NCBI GenBank assembly: GCA_900316955.1
Contig: ONEX01000004.1
Span: 62,001-126,000 of the forward strand
DNA length: 64,000 nt
Reading direction: 5' to 3'
Origin: an uncultured Bacteroidales bacterium
GTDB lineage: Bacteria; Bacteroidota; Bacteroidia; Bacteroidales; UBA932
Shown here one piece after another: positions 48,851 to 58,894 of this stretch. A program made the position numbers and the translations under genes. The stretch's first letter is position 1; every line of letters begins with the position of its first letter. The notes beneath the pieces are model-generated. The model made no database searches. It saw only the letters and a program-made list of their open reading frames with translations, and was not told where the DNA came from.

Positions 48851-51800
48851 AACGCATCCTCTCCCTGCTGCTGGTCTGCTGGTGCCTGGGCGCCGCGGCG
48901 GAACGCTTCGTTCCGACGGGGATGTCCGAAGGGCTGTCCAGCCGCCGGGTGTTCCGCGTCCGGCAGGACGGGGAGGGGTTCCTGTGGTTTTTCCTGGCGG
49001 ACGGCATGGACCGGTATGACGGGCTCGAGTTCCGCCATTATGCCTTCCCGCCGGCGGTTTCCGGCGCGTATGTCCCTTCTTCCAGCGACCTGGCCGTCGG
49101 TCCGGACGGCCGGGTCCGCTGTCTCCTGTCCAGCGGGGACGTGCTCGTGTATGATCCCGGGAAGGATGCGTTCGTACAGGACGGTTCCTCGGATCCGCTG
49201 TTGTCCCCTTTGTCCGCCCGGCTCTCCGACAGCTCGCAGCTGACCGGGAACGAGACGGGGCTGTACCGGCAGCAAGACGGCCAGACCCGGAAGATCCTGG
49301 ATGCCAACGTGACGGCCCTCTGCGAAATGGGGGACGGAAGCTGGGTGGTCGGCACCTTCTCCTCCGGCGCTTTTGCCTACGACAGCGTCGCGGACGCCTT
49401 CCGTCCGCTCTCCGGCATTCCGCGGGTCCCGGTGCGGGCCGTGGTCCGGGACGGGGACCAGGCCTGGTTCGGACTGGACGGCGGCGGTATCGTCCGCTAT
49501 GACTTCGGCGAGGACCGGGTCGTCAGCCATTACCTCTCCTCGGACGAGGAAGGAAGCCTCTGCGCCGATGCGGTCAGCGACCTGTGCCTGGACCGCCGAG
49601 GCGTGCTGTGGGTCACCACCACCTCGAACGGAATCTGCTACCTGGATACGGACCCGGTGGACGTGCGGTGGGTCCGCCACCGTCCCGGCGTGTCCGGTTC
49701 GCTCCTGTCCGACGGCGTGAACGCCATCCTGGAGGACCGGGCCGGTTTGCTCTGGTTCGGAACGGGCCGGGGAATCTGCCGGTACAACCTCTCGGACGGC
49801 TCTTGGCGCGGATTCCCGTCCGACGATGCCGAGAATGTCCTGGTGCTGGCCGAGGCGGAGGATGGTTCGGTCTGGGCCGGAGGATACGGATTCCCCGTCT
49901 TCCGGGTCCGCCCTTCCGGGGTCCGGGAGACCGTTTCCGACAGCCTGGGCTACGTGTTCGCCCTCAGCGCCGATTCCTCCTCGGTCTGGGTGGGCGGCTT
50001 GAACCCGTACGGGCGGTATGACGCCCGGGGGCGGCGCCTGACCGCCATGTCTTCGATCAATATCTGGGATTATCACGAAGCCGGAGGCGTCTTGTGGGCG
50101 GCCTCCAGCGAGGGGCTGCTCCGCATCGACCGGAACACCGGCACGGGAACCCGGGTTCCCGCGCTTCCGGAGGGAGGCGCGGTCTGGTGCATGACAAGCG
50201 ACGGGAAGGGCCGGGTCTGGCTGGGCCACGAAGGGGGAATGACCGTGTACGACCCCTTGACCGGAACGAGCAGGACCTATGCCATCGGGAAGACGGTCAT
50301 CTCCATCGCCACCGACAGCTCGGACAGGGTCTGGGCCGTCTCTGACGAAACGATGTACAGCCTGGATCCCGAAGCGGAGACACCGGTGGTGATGAACCGC
50401 TACCTGGGAATCGGGCCGGTCCAGTTCAACCATACGGCCAGCGCCCGGCTCTCCGACGGCTCGCTGGTGTTCGGCTCCGCGTCGGGCGCGCTCCGCTTTT
50501 TCCCGGAGCGCATCCGCCGGGACGTGCCGGAGCCGGTGGTCCCCCTCCTGACCGGGTTCCACCTCCTGTCGGGCAATGTCGCCGCGCAGGCGAAGGTCTT
50601 GAAGAACCAGACGGTCCACGCCCTGGACCGGGTGAAGCTTCCGGCCTCGGAACGGTCGTTCGCCATCTCCTTCTCGGCCTTGGCCTTCGGGTCCCAGAGC
50701 CGCGTCCTGTTCGAGTACCGGCTGGATGGTCACGACCCGGTGGACCGGACGAGCCTGACCGCCACGACCGTGGAATACCCTTCCGTCCCGCCGGGACGTT
50801 ATGTGTTCCGGGTGCGTTGCGTCGATTCCCTGACAGGTTCGGTGCTGGGCGCGCGGGAACTGGACGTCCGGGTGATGCGTCCGCCGCTCCTTTCCACTGT
50901 CGCCCAGCTGCTGTATGCCCTGCTCCTGACGGGCAGTGTGCTCCTTTTCATCCGTTTCCGCCGCAAGGAAGCGGCCCGGCGGATGACGCGGGAGCGTCTG
51001 GATACCTTCATCCGGTTCGCGCACGAACTGAAAACCCCGGTATCCCTGATCAAGGCGCCGCTGTCCGACCTCCAGCGGGACAGCACCCTGCCGGAAGACG
51101 ACCGGCAGTCCGTGACGACGGCGATGCGCAACGCCGACCGCCTGATGTCCATGATCAACAGCCTGCTGGACCTCCGGGAAGACACGCCGGAAGCCGGCCG
51201 CCTGTACCTGGAGCCCACCGACTTGCAGGAATACCTGGAAGACGAGGTGGAGCCCTTCCAGGCGGCGACGCGGCAGAAGGGAATCAATCTGACCTGCACG
51301 GTTGACGAGGGACTCGGTCCGGTGCCGTTGGATCGGGAGAAGATGGACCGGATCGTGCAGAACCTCGTTTCCAATGCGGTGAAATACACCGAAAAGGGAG
51401 TCGTGGAAGTGACGGCTTCCCCCGCCGGCAAGATGTGGCGGCTCGTGGTGCGGGACACCGGCATCGGCATTCCGGCGGAGGCGCGTTCGCGCATCTTCAA
51501 CGGCGGGGTCCGGGCCGCCAACGCCCGGGACGTGGACGAGACCGGCTACGGGATCGGCCTGATGATCACCCGGCAGCTGGTCCTGCAGCTGGGCGGGTCC
51601 ATCTCCCTGCAGAGCGAAGAGGGGAGCGGATCGGCGTTCACCCTGCTTTTCCCGATGGAATACCGGCCTTCGGGCGACGTCATCCTGGCGCCGGAAGCGC
51701 CGGACGCAGTGGACGACGGGGCGCAGACGGCGGCCGTCCCGAGCCGGATCCTGGTCGTGGAGGACGATCCGGAGATGCTCGCCTACCTGAAATCCGCCCT

Positions 51801-52479
51801 CGGCGGCGAATTCGAGACGCTGTCCGCCGCCGACGGCGAGACGGCTTTCCGCCTGGCGGAGGAATCCCAGCCGGACCTGGTCCTTTCGGATGTCATTATG
51901 CCCGTGGTGAACGGCTATGACTTGTGCCGCCGTCTCAAGTCCACCCTTGCGACCAGCCACATCCCCGTCATTCTCCTGACGGCGATGGACGACCGGGAGC
52001 ACATCATCCTGGGCCTGGAATCGGGCGCCGACGACTATGTGGTCAAGCCCTTCGACCCGCAGGTCCTGTCGGCCCGGATCAGCAACCTGCTCCACGAGCG
52101 GGAGCGCCTGCGGTCGCTGCTCCTGCGCGCCGGCCGGGAAGAGAAGCGCCGCGAGTACTCCAACCAGTTGGACCGGGATTTCATGGAGAAAGTCCTCGCC
52201 GTGATGGAGAAGTCCTTTGCCGACCCGCTCTTCCAGGTGGACGACCTGTGCCGGGAGGTGGCGATGAGCCGGACGGCCTTCTTCAACAAGCTCAAGGCGG
52301 TGACGGGCAAGGCCCCGAACGACTTCATCCGGATCTTCCGGCTGGAGCGGGCGGCCGAACTGCTCGCCGCCCACGACCTGACCATCACGGAAGTGGCGGA
52401 CCGGGTGGGCTTCTCGGACCCGAAGTACTTCAGCTCCTGTTTCCGCCGCCATTTCGGGGTCAGCCCGAGCAAATATTAG
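48847..52479 (+). CDS. Hybrid two-component system sensor-regulator (HTCS)
   Basis: A 1210-residue protein in the usual HTCS order: a signal/anchor, two seven-bladed propellers of Reg_prop repeats (about 30-590; WFFLADGMDRYDG, WFGTGRGICRYN, WAASSEGLLRID), a Y_Y_Y domain (to about 680), a membrane helix (about 690), HisKA with His726 (RFAHELKTP), HATPase (NLVSNAVKYT, DTGIGIP, GYGIGL), a receiver with phospho-acceptor Asp1015 (LVLSDVIMP), and an AraC-type HTH at the C-terminus (ITEVADRVGFSDPKYFSSCFRRHFGVSP). It senses a breakdown oligosaccharide in the periplasm and activates the adjacent susCD locus. The H-box reads FAHELKTP rather than the commoner FTHEL. Confidence 0.96.
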   Translation: MKRILSLLLVCWCLGAAAERFVPTGMSEGLSSRRVFRVRQDGEGFLWFFLADGMDRYDGLEFRHYAFPPAVSGAYVPSSSDLAVGPDGRVRCLLSSGDVLVYDPGKDAFVQDGSSDPLLSPLSARLSDSSQLTGNETGLYRQQDGQTRKILDANVTALCEMGDGSWVVGTFSSGAFAYDSVADAFRPLSGIPRVPVRAVVRDGDQAWFGLDGGGIVRYDFGEDRVVSHYLSSDEEGSLCADAVSDLCLDRRGVLWVTTTSNGICYLDTDPVDVRWVRHRPGVSGSLLSDGVNAILEDRAGLLWFGTGRGICRYNLSDGSWRGFPSDDAENVLVLAEAEDGSVWAGGYGFPVFRVRPSGVRETVSDSLGYVFALSADSSSVWVGGLNPYGRYDARGRRLTAMSSINIWDYHEAGGVLWAASSEGLLRIDRNTGTGTRVPALPEGGAVWCMTSDGKGRVWLGHEGGMTVYDPLTGTSRTYAIGKTVISIATDSSDRVWAVSDETMYSLDPEAETPVVMNRYLGIGPVQFNHTASARLSDGSLVFGSASGALRFFPERIRRDVPEPVVPLLTGFHLLSGNVAAQAKVLKNQTVHALDRVKLPASERSFAISFSALAFGSQSRVLFEYRLDGHDPVDRTSLTATTVEYPSVPPGRYVFRVRCVDSLTGSVLGARELDVRVMRPPLLSTVAQLLYALLLTGSVLLFIRFRRKEAARRMTRERLDTFIRFAHELKTPVSLIKAPLSDLQRDSTLPEDDRQSVTTAMRNADRLMSMINSLLDLREDTPEAGRLYLEPTDLQEYLEDEVEPFQAATRQKGINLTCTVDEGLGPVPLDREKMDRIVQNLVSNAVKYTEKGVVEVTASPAGKMWRLVVRDTGIGIPAEARSRIFNGGVRAANARDVDETGYGIGLMITRQLVLQLGGSISLQSEEGSGSAFTLLFPMEYRPSGDVILAPEAPDAVDDGAQTAAVPSRILVVEDDPEMLAYLKSALGGEFETLSAADGETAFRLAEESQPDLVLSDVIMPVVNGYDLCRRLKSTLATSHIPVILLTAMDDREHIILGLESGADDYVVKPFDPQVLSARISNLLHERERLRSLLLRAGREEKRREYSNQLDRDFMEKVLAVMEKSFADPLFQVDDLCREVAMSRTAFFNKLKAVTGKAPNDFIRIFRLERAAELLAAHDLTITEVADRVGFSDPKYFSSCFRRHFGVSPSKY

Positions 52480-52531
52480 TTTTTCAACCTTTTTTGTCGA
52501 TTCTTCGACCCTGTTCCCCCGGGCCCGTGCG

Positions 52532-52539
52532 TATGTTTG
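52532..52539 (+). promoter_or_regulatory. -7 box TATGTTTG of the kinase-deaminase-susCD operon
   Basis: Exact TAnnTTTG match 34 bp before the ROK kinase ATG and right after the HTCS gene, so it is the likely target promoter of the HTCS. Confidence 0.65.
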
Positions 52540-52572
52540 CAGGTGACAACCTGACAAAACAGACACACGGAT

Positions 52573-53514
52573 ATGGAAACCTATCTCGGCTTGGACCTCG
52601 GCGGAACGAAGCTTCTCATCGGAGAAGTGGACGCCTATGGCAACATCCTCCGCTACAAACGGTATGACTCCGGCTTCTTCAACCAGAAGGCCGCTTTCGA
52701 CATCATCCGCCGTTCGATGGACGACTATGTCGCCAACGTGGGCTGGGTGGGGGAGAAGCCCGTCGCGATGGGCGTGGGCCTCATCGGCCGCGTCGACCCC
52801 AACCGGGGCATCTGGCTCCAGATCGACCCGCACCGGACGGAGAGCATCGCCCTGGCGGGCGAGCTGACCGCCCTGTACGGCATTCCCTGCCGGATCGACA
52901 ACGACGTCAAGAGCGCAACCCGGGCCGAAAGGGTCTGGGGCGTGGGCCAGTTCTCCAAGGATTTCGTCTATATCAACGTCGGAACGGGAATCGCCGTGGG
53001 GACGGTGGTCGGCGGCCGGCAAATCCGTGGCAGCCATTTCAACGCCGGCGAGGCCGGCCACATGCGGGTGGGCGTCCATGTGGGCATCCCCTGTGTCTGC
53101 GGCCGGACGGACTGCGTGGAGACCATCGCATCCGGAAGCGGCATCGACCGCTGCGCCCGGCTTCTCCGGGACCGGTACGAGACCCGGCTGACTTTCCCTC
53201 CGGAAGGGGAGAAGCGGGTTTCCGTGGAGGAAGTTGTGAACCTCAGCCAGGCTGGCGACCCCCTGTGCTCCGTCCTGGTGACCAACGCGGCGGAAGGCAT
53301 CGCCAACCTGATCATGAACATGGTCCGGGTGACCGATCCGGACACGGTCGTGCTGGGCGGCAGCATCGTCGCGAACGAATACATCTTCGAGCGGATCCAG
53401 GCGTGCCTGAACGCCAACACAATGCGTTTCGTCACCCACGGGGTGGTCCTCACCAAGCTCAATCCGCAATTTATCGGCCTGCTGGGCGCAGCGGCCGTCG
53501 CCATGAACAAGTAA
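52573..53514 (+). CDS. ROK-family sugar kinase
   Basis: A 313-residue cytoplasmic protein. The ATP loop is LDLGGTK (7-13); the ROK signature NAGEAGHMRV and the zinc motif CVCGRTDCVE (about 175-184) follow, with INVGTGIAVG as phosphate-2. ROK kinases phosphorylate glucose, GlcNAc, GlcN, ManNAc or allose. It lies 4 bp before a NagB-like deaminase, which points to an amino sugar (glucosamine or GlcNAc) as substrate. The first gene of the HTCS-controlled operon. Confidence 0.93.
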   Translation: METYLGLDLGGTKLLIGEVDAYGNILRYKRYDSGFFNQKAAFDIIRRSMDDYVANVGWVGEKPVAMGVGLIGRVDPNRGIWLQIDPHRTESIALAGELTALYGIPCRIDNDVKSATRAERVWGVGQFSKDFVYINVGTGIAVGTVVGGRQIRGSHFNAGEAGHMRVGVHVGIPCVCGRTDCVETIASGSGIDRCARLLRDRYETRLTFPPEGEKRVSVEEVVNLSQAGDPLCSVLVTNAAEGIANLIMNMVRVTDPDTVVLGGSIVANEYIFERIQACLNANTMRFVTHGVVLTKLNPQFIGLLGAAAVAMNK

Positions 53515-53518
53515 TCCC

Positions 53519-54256
53519 ATGCAGATCATCGTCTTACCAACGCCGGAAGAATTGGACCGGCAGGCGGCCGGGATGATGGCGGAAGCCATCCGGCGCCGCA
53601 AGGACGCCGTCGTCGGCCTTTCCACGGGCCGGACGACGGGCGACATCCACCGGGCGTTCGTCCGGCTGGCCCGGGAGACCGGCCTGGACTGCTCCGAGGT
53701 GACTTTCTTCGGACAGGACGAAGTGGCGGGTGTCCCGCGCGAGTACGCGGGCGCCTGCTATACCATGTTGATGAACGAGATCATCGGCCCGCTGGGCATC
53801 CCGGAGGACCGGTTCCTGATGCTGCCGGTGGAATCGGACGATTTCGACCGGGACTGCCGCGCCTTCGTGGACGAGCTCGACAGGCGGGGCGGCGTGGACT
53901 TCCTCTTCCTGGGCCTCGGGGAGAACGGGCATCTGGGGTTCAACCAGCCCGGTTCCCCGTTCGGGGCCGGCGCCCGGCTTTCGGTCATGTATCCCGAACT
54001 GGAGGAGCGGATCCGCCGGGAAACGGGAACGCCCGCCGACAAGCCCCTCGGGGGCGTCACGCTTGGGCTGGCGGACATCATGCACGCCCGGAAGATCGTC
54101 CTGGCGGCCAAGGGCCTGTCGAAGGCCGCCATCGTCCGGAAAATGATCGAAGGCCCCGTCACGGAGGACGTGCCGGCGTCGGTGCTCCAGCTGCACCCGG
54201 ACTGCACCGTCCTGCTGGACGGAGACGCCGCATCCAGGCTGGAATCCTGTCATTGA
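53519..54256 (+). CDS. nagB: Glucosamine-6-phosphate deaminase-like (NagB/RpiA fold)
   Basis: A 245-residue enzyme. GLSTGRTTGDIHRAF is the sugar-phosphate loop, FFGQDEV(A)GV matches the DE(Y)xG region with the catalytic Asp, and FLGLGENGHLGFNQPG corresponds to the GxGxDGHIAFNEP motif with the ring-opening His. It would convert GlcN-6-P to fructose-6-P and ammonia. Some residues differ from classical NagB (GENGH for GxDGH), so a related isomerase/deaminase on another amino-sugar phosphate is possible. Paired with the ROK kinase. Confidence 0.85.
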   Translation: MQIIVLPTPEELDRQAAGMMAEAIRRRKDAVVGLSTGRTTGDIHRAFVRLARETGLDCSEVTFFGQDEVAGVPREYAGACYTMLMNEIIGPLGIPEDRFLMLPVESDDFDRDCRAFVDELDRRGGVDFLFLGLGENGHLGFNQPGSPFGAGARLSVMYPELEERIRRETGTPADKPLGGVTLGLADIMHARKIVLAAKGLSKAAIVRKMIEGPVTEDVPASVLQLHPDCTVLLDGDAASRLESCH

Positions 54257-54277
54257 CAACCTTAACAACTAACTTAT

Positions 54278-57200
54278 ATGAAATTTGTAAAACAAATCAT
54301 CCTGACGCTCGGCGCGGCCTTCTTCTTTGCGCCGGCGACCTGGCTTGGCGCCCAGAACCAGACGGCGGTAAGCGGACAGGTAACAGATGGAGACGACGGG
54401 TCTCCGCTGGTCGGAGTGTTCGTGTCCCTGAAGGGGAACGCTTCCGTGGCGACCGTCACCTCCGAAAATGGCTCCTATTCCCTCCGGGTCCCGTCCGACG
54501 GGACGCTGGTGTTCTCCCTGCTCGGCTACAACGAGGCGGAAGTCCCCGTGAACGGCCGTACCCGTGTCGATGTCGCCCTGTCGCTTTCCGCGTCCGTCCT
54601 GGACGAGGTGGTGGTGTCGGCGCTCGGCATCCAGCGCCAGGCCAAGAGCCTGACCTATTCCACCCAGACCGTCAGCAGCGAGGACATCACCCGCGCCCGT
54701 GACGTGAACATGATGAACGCGCTGGCCGGCAAGGCCGCGGGCGTCACGGTCACGTCCAACGCGTCCGGCCTGGGCGGCGCCACCAAGGTGTCCATCCGCG
54801 GCTTCCGTTCCGCCAACGGCAACAACCAGCCGCTCTATGTCGTGGACGGCGTTCCGATCCGGAACTCCCAGGGCTCCCAGCTGAACAGCCTGCTGTCCGG
54901 CAGCCACGACGGCGGTGACGGCATGTCCAACCTCAACCCGGACGACATCGCCTCCATCAACGTGCTGAAAGGCGCCTCCGCTTCCGCCCTATACGGTACC
55001 GAGGCCGCCAACGGCGTCATCATGATCACGACCAAGCGGGGGCAGGCCGGCGGTACGCGGGTGGATTTCACCTCCACCACCACCTTCGACCAGGCGGCCT
55101 ATCTGCCCGAGCTCCAGAACCGGTACGGCGAAAGCGAGGGCTACTACAGCTGGGGCGCCAAGACGAACCCTTCCTGGGACAAGATCGCTTTCGTCAAGGA
55201 CTTCTTCCAGCTGGGTTATAACACGATGAACACGGTCTCCGTGTCCACCGGCAACGACAAGAACCAGACCTACGTCTCCTACGGTAACACGACCTCCCGG
55301 GGCATCTATCCCAACAGCGCCTTCGGCCGTCACAATGTGACCTTCCGGAACACGGCCCGCATGTGGGACGCCGTCACCCTGGATGCCAGCATGCAGTATA
55401 TCTACCAGGACGTGCAGAACCGTCCCCGTCCGGGCGGCGCCTACACCAGCCCGATCCCCGGCCTGTACAACATTCCCGTCGGCCACGACATCAGCGAGTA
55501 CGCGAAGAACTTCGAGGCTTTCGACGCGGACCGCAACCTGATGGCCCAGAGCTGGTACAAGTCCATCGGTCCGTCCGAGCAGAATCCCTGGTGGGTGGTG
55601 AACCGCACGAGCCGCCAGAACGTGCGCAACCGCATCATCGCCAGCCTGTCGGCCAAGTGGGACGTCACGGAATGGTTCAACCTGCAGGCCCGTACGAGCC
55701 TGGACGCCAACGCCGACCGCGAGGAAGTCAAGATGTACGCGACCACGGACGTCTCCCTCGCCGGTAACAAGAACGGCCTGTATGAATATGGCCAGTCCAC
55801 GGACGCGAAGCTGTACAGCGACCTCCTCGCGACCTTCAACAAGCAGTTCGGTGACTTCAGCGTGACCGCCACCCTCGGCGGCAGCATCTCCGACTCCCGC
55901 AGCCACTCGCTGTATTCCAGCTCCTACAACTGCGGCCTCGCCTACGCGAACATCTTCACCATTCCCAACACGATCACCCAGCAGTTCAGCCAGAGCGCGT
56001 ACCGGACCCAGAACATGGCCCTGTTCGCCACCGCGAACTTCGGTTTCCGGGATTACCTCTTCATCGACGTCACCGCCCGTAACGACTGGTCCTCCGCGCT
56101 GGCTTACACCACCAGTTTCAAGAAGGGCTTCTTCTATCCGTCCGTGGGCGCGACGCTCCTCCTGAGTGAGATGCTCACGCTCCCGGCCTGGATCAACTAC
56201 GGCAAGGTCCGCGCTTCCTTCGCCCAGGTGGGTAACGACCTGCCTACGCGCATCACCAACCCGACCGGTTCCGTCAACTACAACGGCACCGTCACCCCGG
56301 TGGGCACGGCCGCTTTCGGCGAGCTCAAGCCGGAAATCTCCTCCTCCCTCGAGTTCGGTACCGAGTGGCAGTTCTTCAAGAACCGCCTGTCCGTGGACTT
56401 CACCTGGTACAAGACCAACACCACGAACCAGCTCTTCACGCTGAAGGCGCCGGAAGGCAGCGGCTACAACTACTACTATGTCAATGCCGGCAACATCCAG
56501 AACAGCGGTATCGAGGCCTCCGTCTCCATCACCCCCGTGATGACCCGGGACTTCATCTGGAAGTCCCAGTTCAACATGTCCCGGAACAAGAACAAGATCA
56601 TCAAGCTCCACGACGACATCACGCAGTTCGTCCTGACGGATTCTGGTTCGGACGCCTACCGGATGTGGCTCTCCGAGGGCGGTTCCTACGGTGACTTCTA
56701 CGGCTATGTCTTCAACCGCGACGCTTCCGGCAAGATCGTTCTCGACGAGAGCAGCCTTCCCACGAAGGCGGACGGCTTCTCCTACATCGGCAACGCCACG
56801 CCCGACTTCCTGCTGGGCTGGAACAACACCCTCGAGTACAAGAACTTCAATCTCGGCTTCCTGGTGGACTGCCGTTTCGGCGGCGACGCCCTGTCCCTGA
56901 CGCAGGCGATGAACGACATCCAGGGTGTGTCCGAGGCGACCGCCGCGGCGAGAGACCTGGGTTATGTGGAGCTCGAAGGCCAGAAGATCAACGACGTGAA
57001 CGGCTTCTACCGCCGGGTCGGCGGCCGTGACGGTATCTCCGGATACTATGTCTATGACGCGACCAACATCCGTCTCCGCGAACTGTCCTTCGGTTACGCC
57101 CTTCCCAAGAAGGTGCTCGCCGGTTCCAAGGTCCTGAAGAGCGCCTCCCTGTCCTTCGTGGCCCGCAACCTGATCATCTTCTACTGCAAGGCTCCTTACG

Positions 57201-57304
57201 ACACCGACCACAGCATGTCCGCCGCCTCCGGCGCGCAGGGCGTCGACTTCTACGGTGTTCCCGGTACCCGTTCCTACGGTTTCAACCTCAAGTTGGGCTT
57301 CTAA
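54278..57304 (+). CDS. susC: SusC-like TonB-dependent outer-membrane receptor
   Basis: A 1008-residue protein. A signal peptide (to about residue 26) is followed by a CarboxypepD_reg-like domain (about 28-110, SGQVTDGDDGSPLVGVFVSLKG), the plug domain with LDEVVVSALGIQRQAKSLTYS and SIRGFRS, PLYVVDGVPIRN, and the long barrel ending SYGFNLKLGF. Imports oligosaccharides across the outer membrane with the SusD lid encoded next. The position between kinase genes and GH9 defines the locus as a PUL. Confidence 0.97.
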   Translation: MKFVKQIILTLGAAFFFAPATWLGAQNQTAVSGQVTDGDDGSPLVGVFVSLKGNASVATVTSENGSYSLRVPSDGTLVFSLLGYNEAEVPVNGRTRVDVALSLSASVLDEVVVSALGIQRQAKSLTYSTQTVSSEDITRARDVNMMNALAGKAAGVTVTSNASGLGGATKVSIRGFRSANGNNQPLYVVDGVPIRNSQGSQLNSLLSGSHDGGDGMSNLNPDDIASINVLKGASASALYGTEAANGVIMITTKRGQAGGTRVDFTSTTTFDQAAYLPELQNRYGESEGYYSWGAKTNPSWDKIAFVKDFFQLGYNTMNTVSVSTGNDKNQTYVSYGNTTSRGIYPNSAFGRHNVTFRNTARMWDAVTLDASMQYIYQDVQNRPRPGGAYTSPIPGLYNIPVGHDISEYAKNFEAFDADRNLMAQSWYKSIGPSEQNPWWVVNRTSRQNVRNRIIASLSAKWDVTEWFNLQARTSLDANADREEVKMYATTDVSLAGNKNGLYEYGQSTDAKLYSDLLATFNKQFGDFSVTATLGGSISDSRSHSLYSSSYNCGLAYANIFTIPNTITQQFSQSAYRTQNMALFATANFGFRDYLFIDVTARNDWSSALAYTTSFKKGFFYPSVGATLLLSEMLTLPAWINYGKVRASFAQVGNDLPTRITNPTGSVNYNGTVTPVGTAAFGELKPEISSSLEFGTEWQFFKNRLSVDFTWYKTNTTNQLFTLKAPEGSGYNYYYVNAGNIQNSGIEASVSITPVMTRDFIWKSQFNMSRNKNKIIKLHDDITQFVLTDSGSDAYRMWLSEGGSYGDFYGYVFNRDASGKIVLDESSLPTKADGFSYIGNATPDFLLGWNNTLEYKNFNLGFLVDCRFGGDALSLTQAMNDIQGVSEATAAARDLGYVELEGQKINDVNGFYRRVGGRDGISGYYVYDATNIRLRELSFGYALPKKVLAGSKVLKSASLSFVARNLIIFYCKAPYDTDHSMSAASGAQGVDFYGVPGTRSYGFNLKLGF

Positions 57305-57307
57305 TAG

Positions 57308-58885
57308 ATGAAAGATATGAAAAACAAGGTATATTCCATGCTCTTCCTGGCCGTGCTCGCTGTCGCGATGCAGGGCTGCAGCAAGTGGGAAGAATATAAT
57401 ACCAACCCGTACGGCGTGACGAATGAGATGCTCGCCGCCGACTTCAACGATGTGGGCGCTTATTTCCCCACGATCCAGCAGGGCATCTACAACAACACCT
57501 GCCTGTGGGCCTGGGAGATGCAGACCGCCCAGAACCTGACGGCCGACACCTGGTGCGGCTACATGATGGCTCCGACCCCGTTCCAGAACAACATCAATCC
57601 CGCCACGCTGTTCCTGATCCGCGGCTGGGTGGGCGGCATGTGGGACCTGACCTACCGTGACGTGATGAGCCCGATCTTCACCAGCATCGAGAGCCGGGCC
57701 GAGGACTATCCGCACTTCTACGCCGTCGCGCAGATCCTGCGCGCCGTGGCGATGATCCGCGTGAGCGACTCCTACGGTCCCGTCGTGTACAGCAAGTACG
57801 GAACCAGCGCCACGGGCGCTTCCTTCGATACGCAGGAGGAGGCCTACAACCACGTGTTCGAGGAACTGGATGCCGCGAAGGCCGCCCTGAAGAAGTTCAT
57901 GGCCGAGTATCCGGACGCCAAGCCCTTCGAACCGTTCGACCTGCTGCTGGGCGGCGACTTCCAGAAATGGGTCCGGTTCGCGAATTCCATCCAGCTGCGC
58001 GCCGCGATGCGCCTCGTGAAGGTGAAGCCCGCCCTGGCCCGCCAGAAGGCGGAGGCCGCGGTCGCCGACGGTGTCCTGGAGGAAGGTACGGTTTCCGTGG
58101 TCGGCAAGGGCTGGGTCCATCCGCTGTCCACCTTGGGCACCGACTGGAACGACTGCTGCATGAACGCCGTGATGGAAAGCATCATGGGCGGCTATGAGGA
58201 TCCCCGCCTGGGCAAGTACTTCAAGGAGGCCCAGGACAAGACCCTCGGCGCGAAGTACAAGGGCATCCGGATGGGTATCCAGATTGACGTCAAGGACACG
58301 TACGTGGGCCATTCCTTCCCGAACTTCGGAGGCGGCGACCCGGGTCTGATCATGTCCAGCGCCGAAGTCTGGTTCCTGCGGGCCGAGGGCGCGCTCCGCG
58401 GCTGGAACAACATGGGCGGCTCGGCGCAGTCCCTCTATGAGAAGGGCGTCCAGACATCCTTCGCCCAGTGGGGTGCGGGAGAAGCCGGCGACTACCTGGC
58501 GAGCAACAAGGTGCCCGCGGACTATGTCGATCCCAAGAACCCGGCGAACAACATCGCCGCGAAGAACACGGTCTCTCCCAAGTGGATCGAATCCGCCAGC
58601 AACGAGGAGAAGCTCCAGAAGATCATCATCCAGAAGTGGATCGCCACCTTCCCGGACGGCATGGAGGCCTGGTCCGAGCAGCGCCGCACGGGCTACCCGG
58701 CCCTGTTCCCGGTGATGGTGAACGAGAGCCAGGGCGTGTTCAAGAACGACGACAACGTCAAGCGGATGACCTTCCCCGAGGGCTTCGAGTACAACAACCA
58801 GATGACGGAAGCCGTCCAGAAACTCGGCGGGGCCGACAACGGCAACACCCGCCTGTGGTGGGATACGGGCGGTCCGAATTTCTAG
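57308..58885 (+). CDS. susD: SusD-like outer-membrane glycan-binding lipoprotein
   Basis: A 525-residue protein. The lipobox is MQGC (Cys23). KWEEYNTNPYGVTNEML at the start and the helical TPR-like body (ILRAVAMIRVSDSYGPVVYSKYG, YNHVFEELDAAKAAL, SSAEVWFLRAEGALRGW) match the SusD/RagB family, in the subgroup of PF12771-type proteins (SusD_2). It covers the SusC pore and binds the glycan. It starts 3 bp after susC. Confidence 0.95.
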   Translation: MKDMKNKVYSMLFLAVLAVAMQGCSKWEEYNTNPYGVTNEMLAADFNDVGAYFPTIQQGIYNNTCLWAWEMQTAQNLTADTWCGYMMAPTPFQNNINPATLFLIRGWVGGMWDLTYRDVMSPIFTSIESRAEDYPHFYAVAQILRAVAMIRVSDSYGPVVYSKYGTSATGASFDTQEEAYNHVFEELDAAKAALKKFMAEYPDAKPFEPFDLLLGGDFQKWVRFANSIQLRAAMRLVKVKPALARQKAEAAVADGVLEEGTVSVVGKGWVHPLSTLGTDWNDCCMNAVMESIMGGYEDPRLGKYFKEAQDKTLGAKYKGIRMGIQIDVKDTYVGHSFPNFGGGDPGLIMSSAEVWFLRAEGALRGWNNMGGSAQSLYEKGVQTSFAQWGAGEAGDYLASNKVPADYVDPKNPANNIAAKNTVSPKWIESASNEEKLQKIIIQKWIATFPDGMEAWSEQRRTGYPALFPVMVNESQGVFKNDDNVKRMTFPEGFEYNNQMTEAVQKLGGADNGNTRLWWDTGGPNF

Positions 58886-58894
58886 CAGAGGCCT

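Noticed and set aside
48712..53646. A 1644-codon open frame on the minus strand over the HTCS and kinase genes, and similar long antisense frames at 44696-47365, 54989-58312 and 58907-62620
   Set aside because: They are shadows of GC-rich codon use in the real plus-strand genes. Their translations are low-complexity Arg/Gly/Val/His-rich with no domains, while the plus strand carries complete known proteins.
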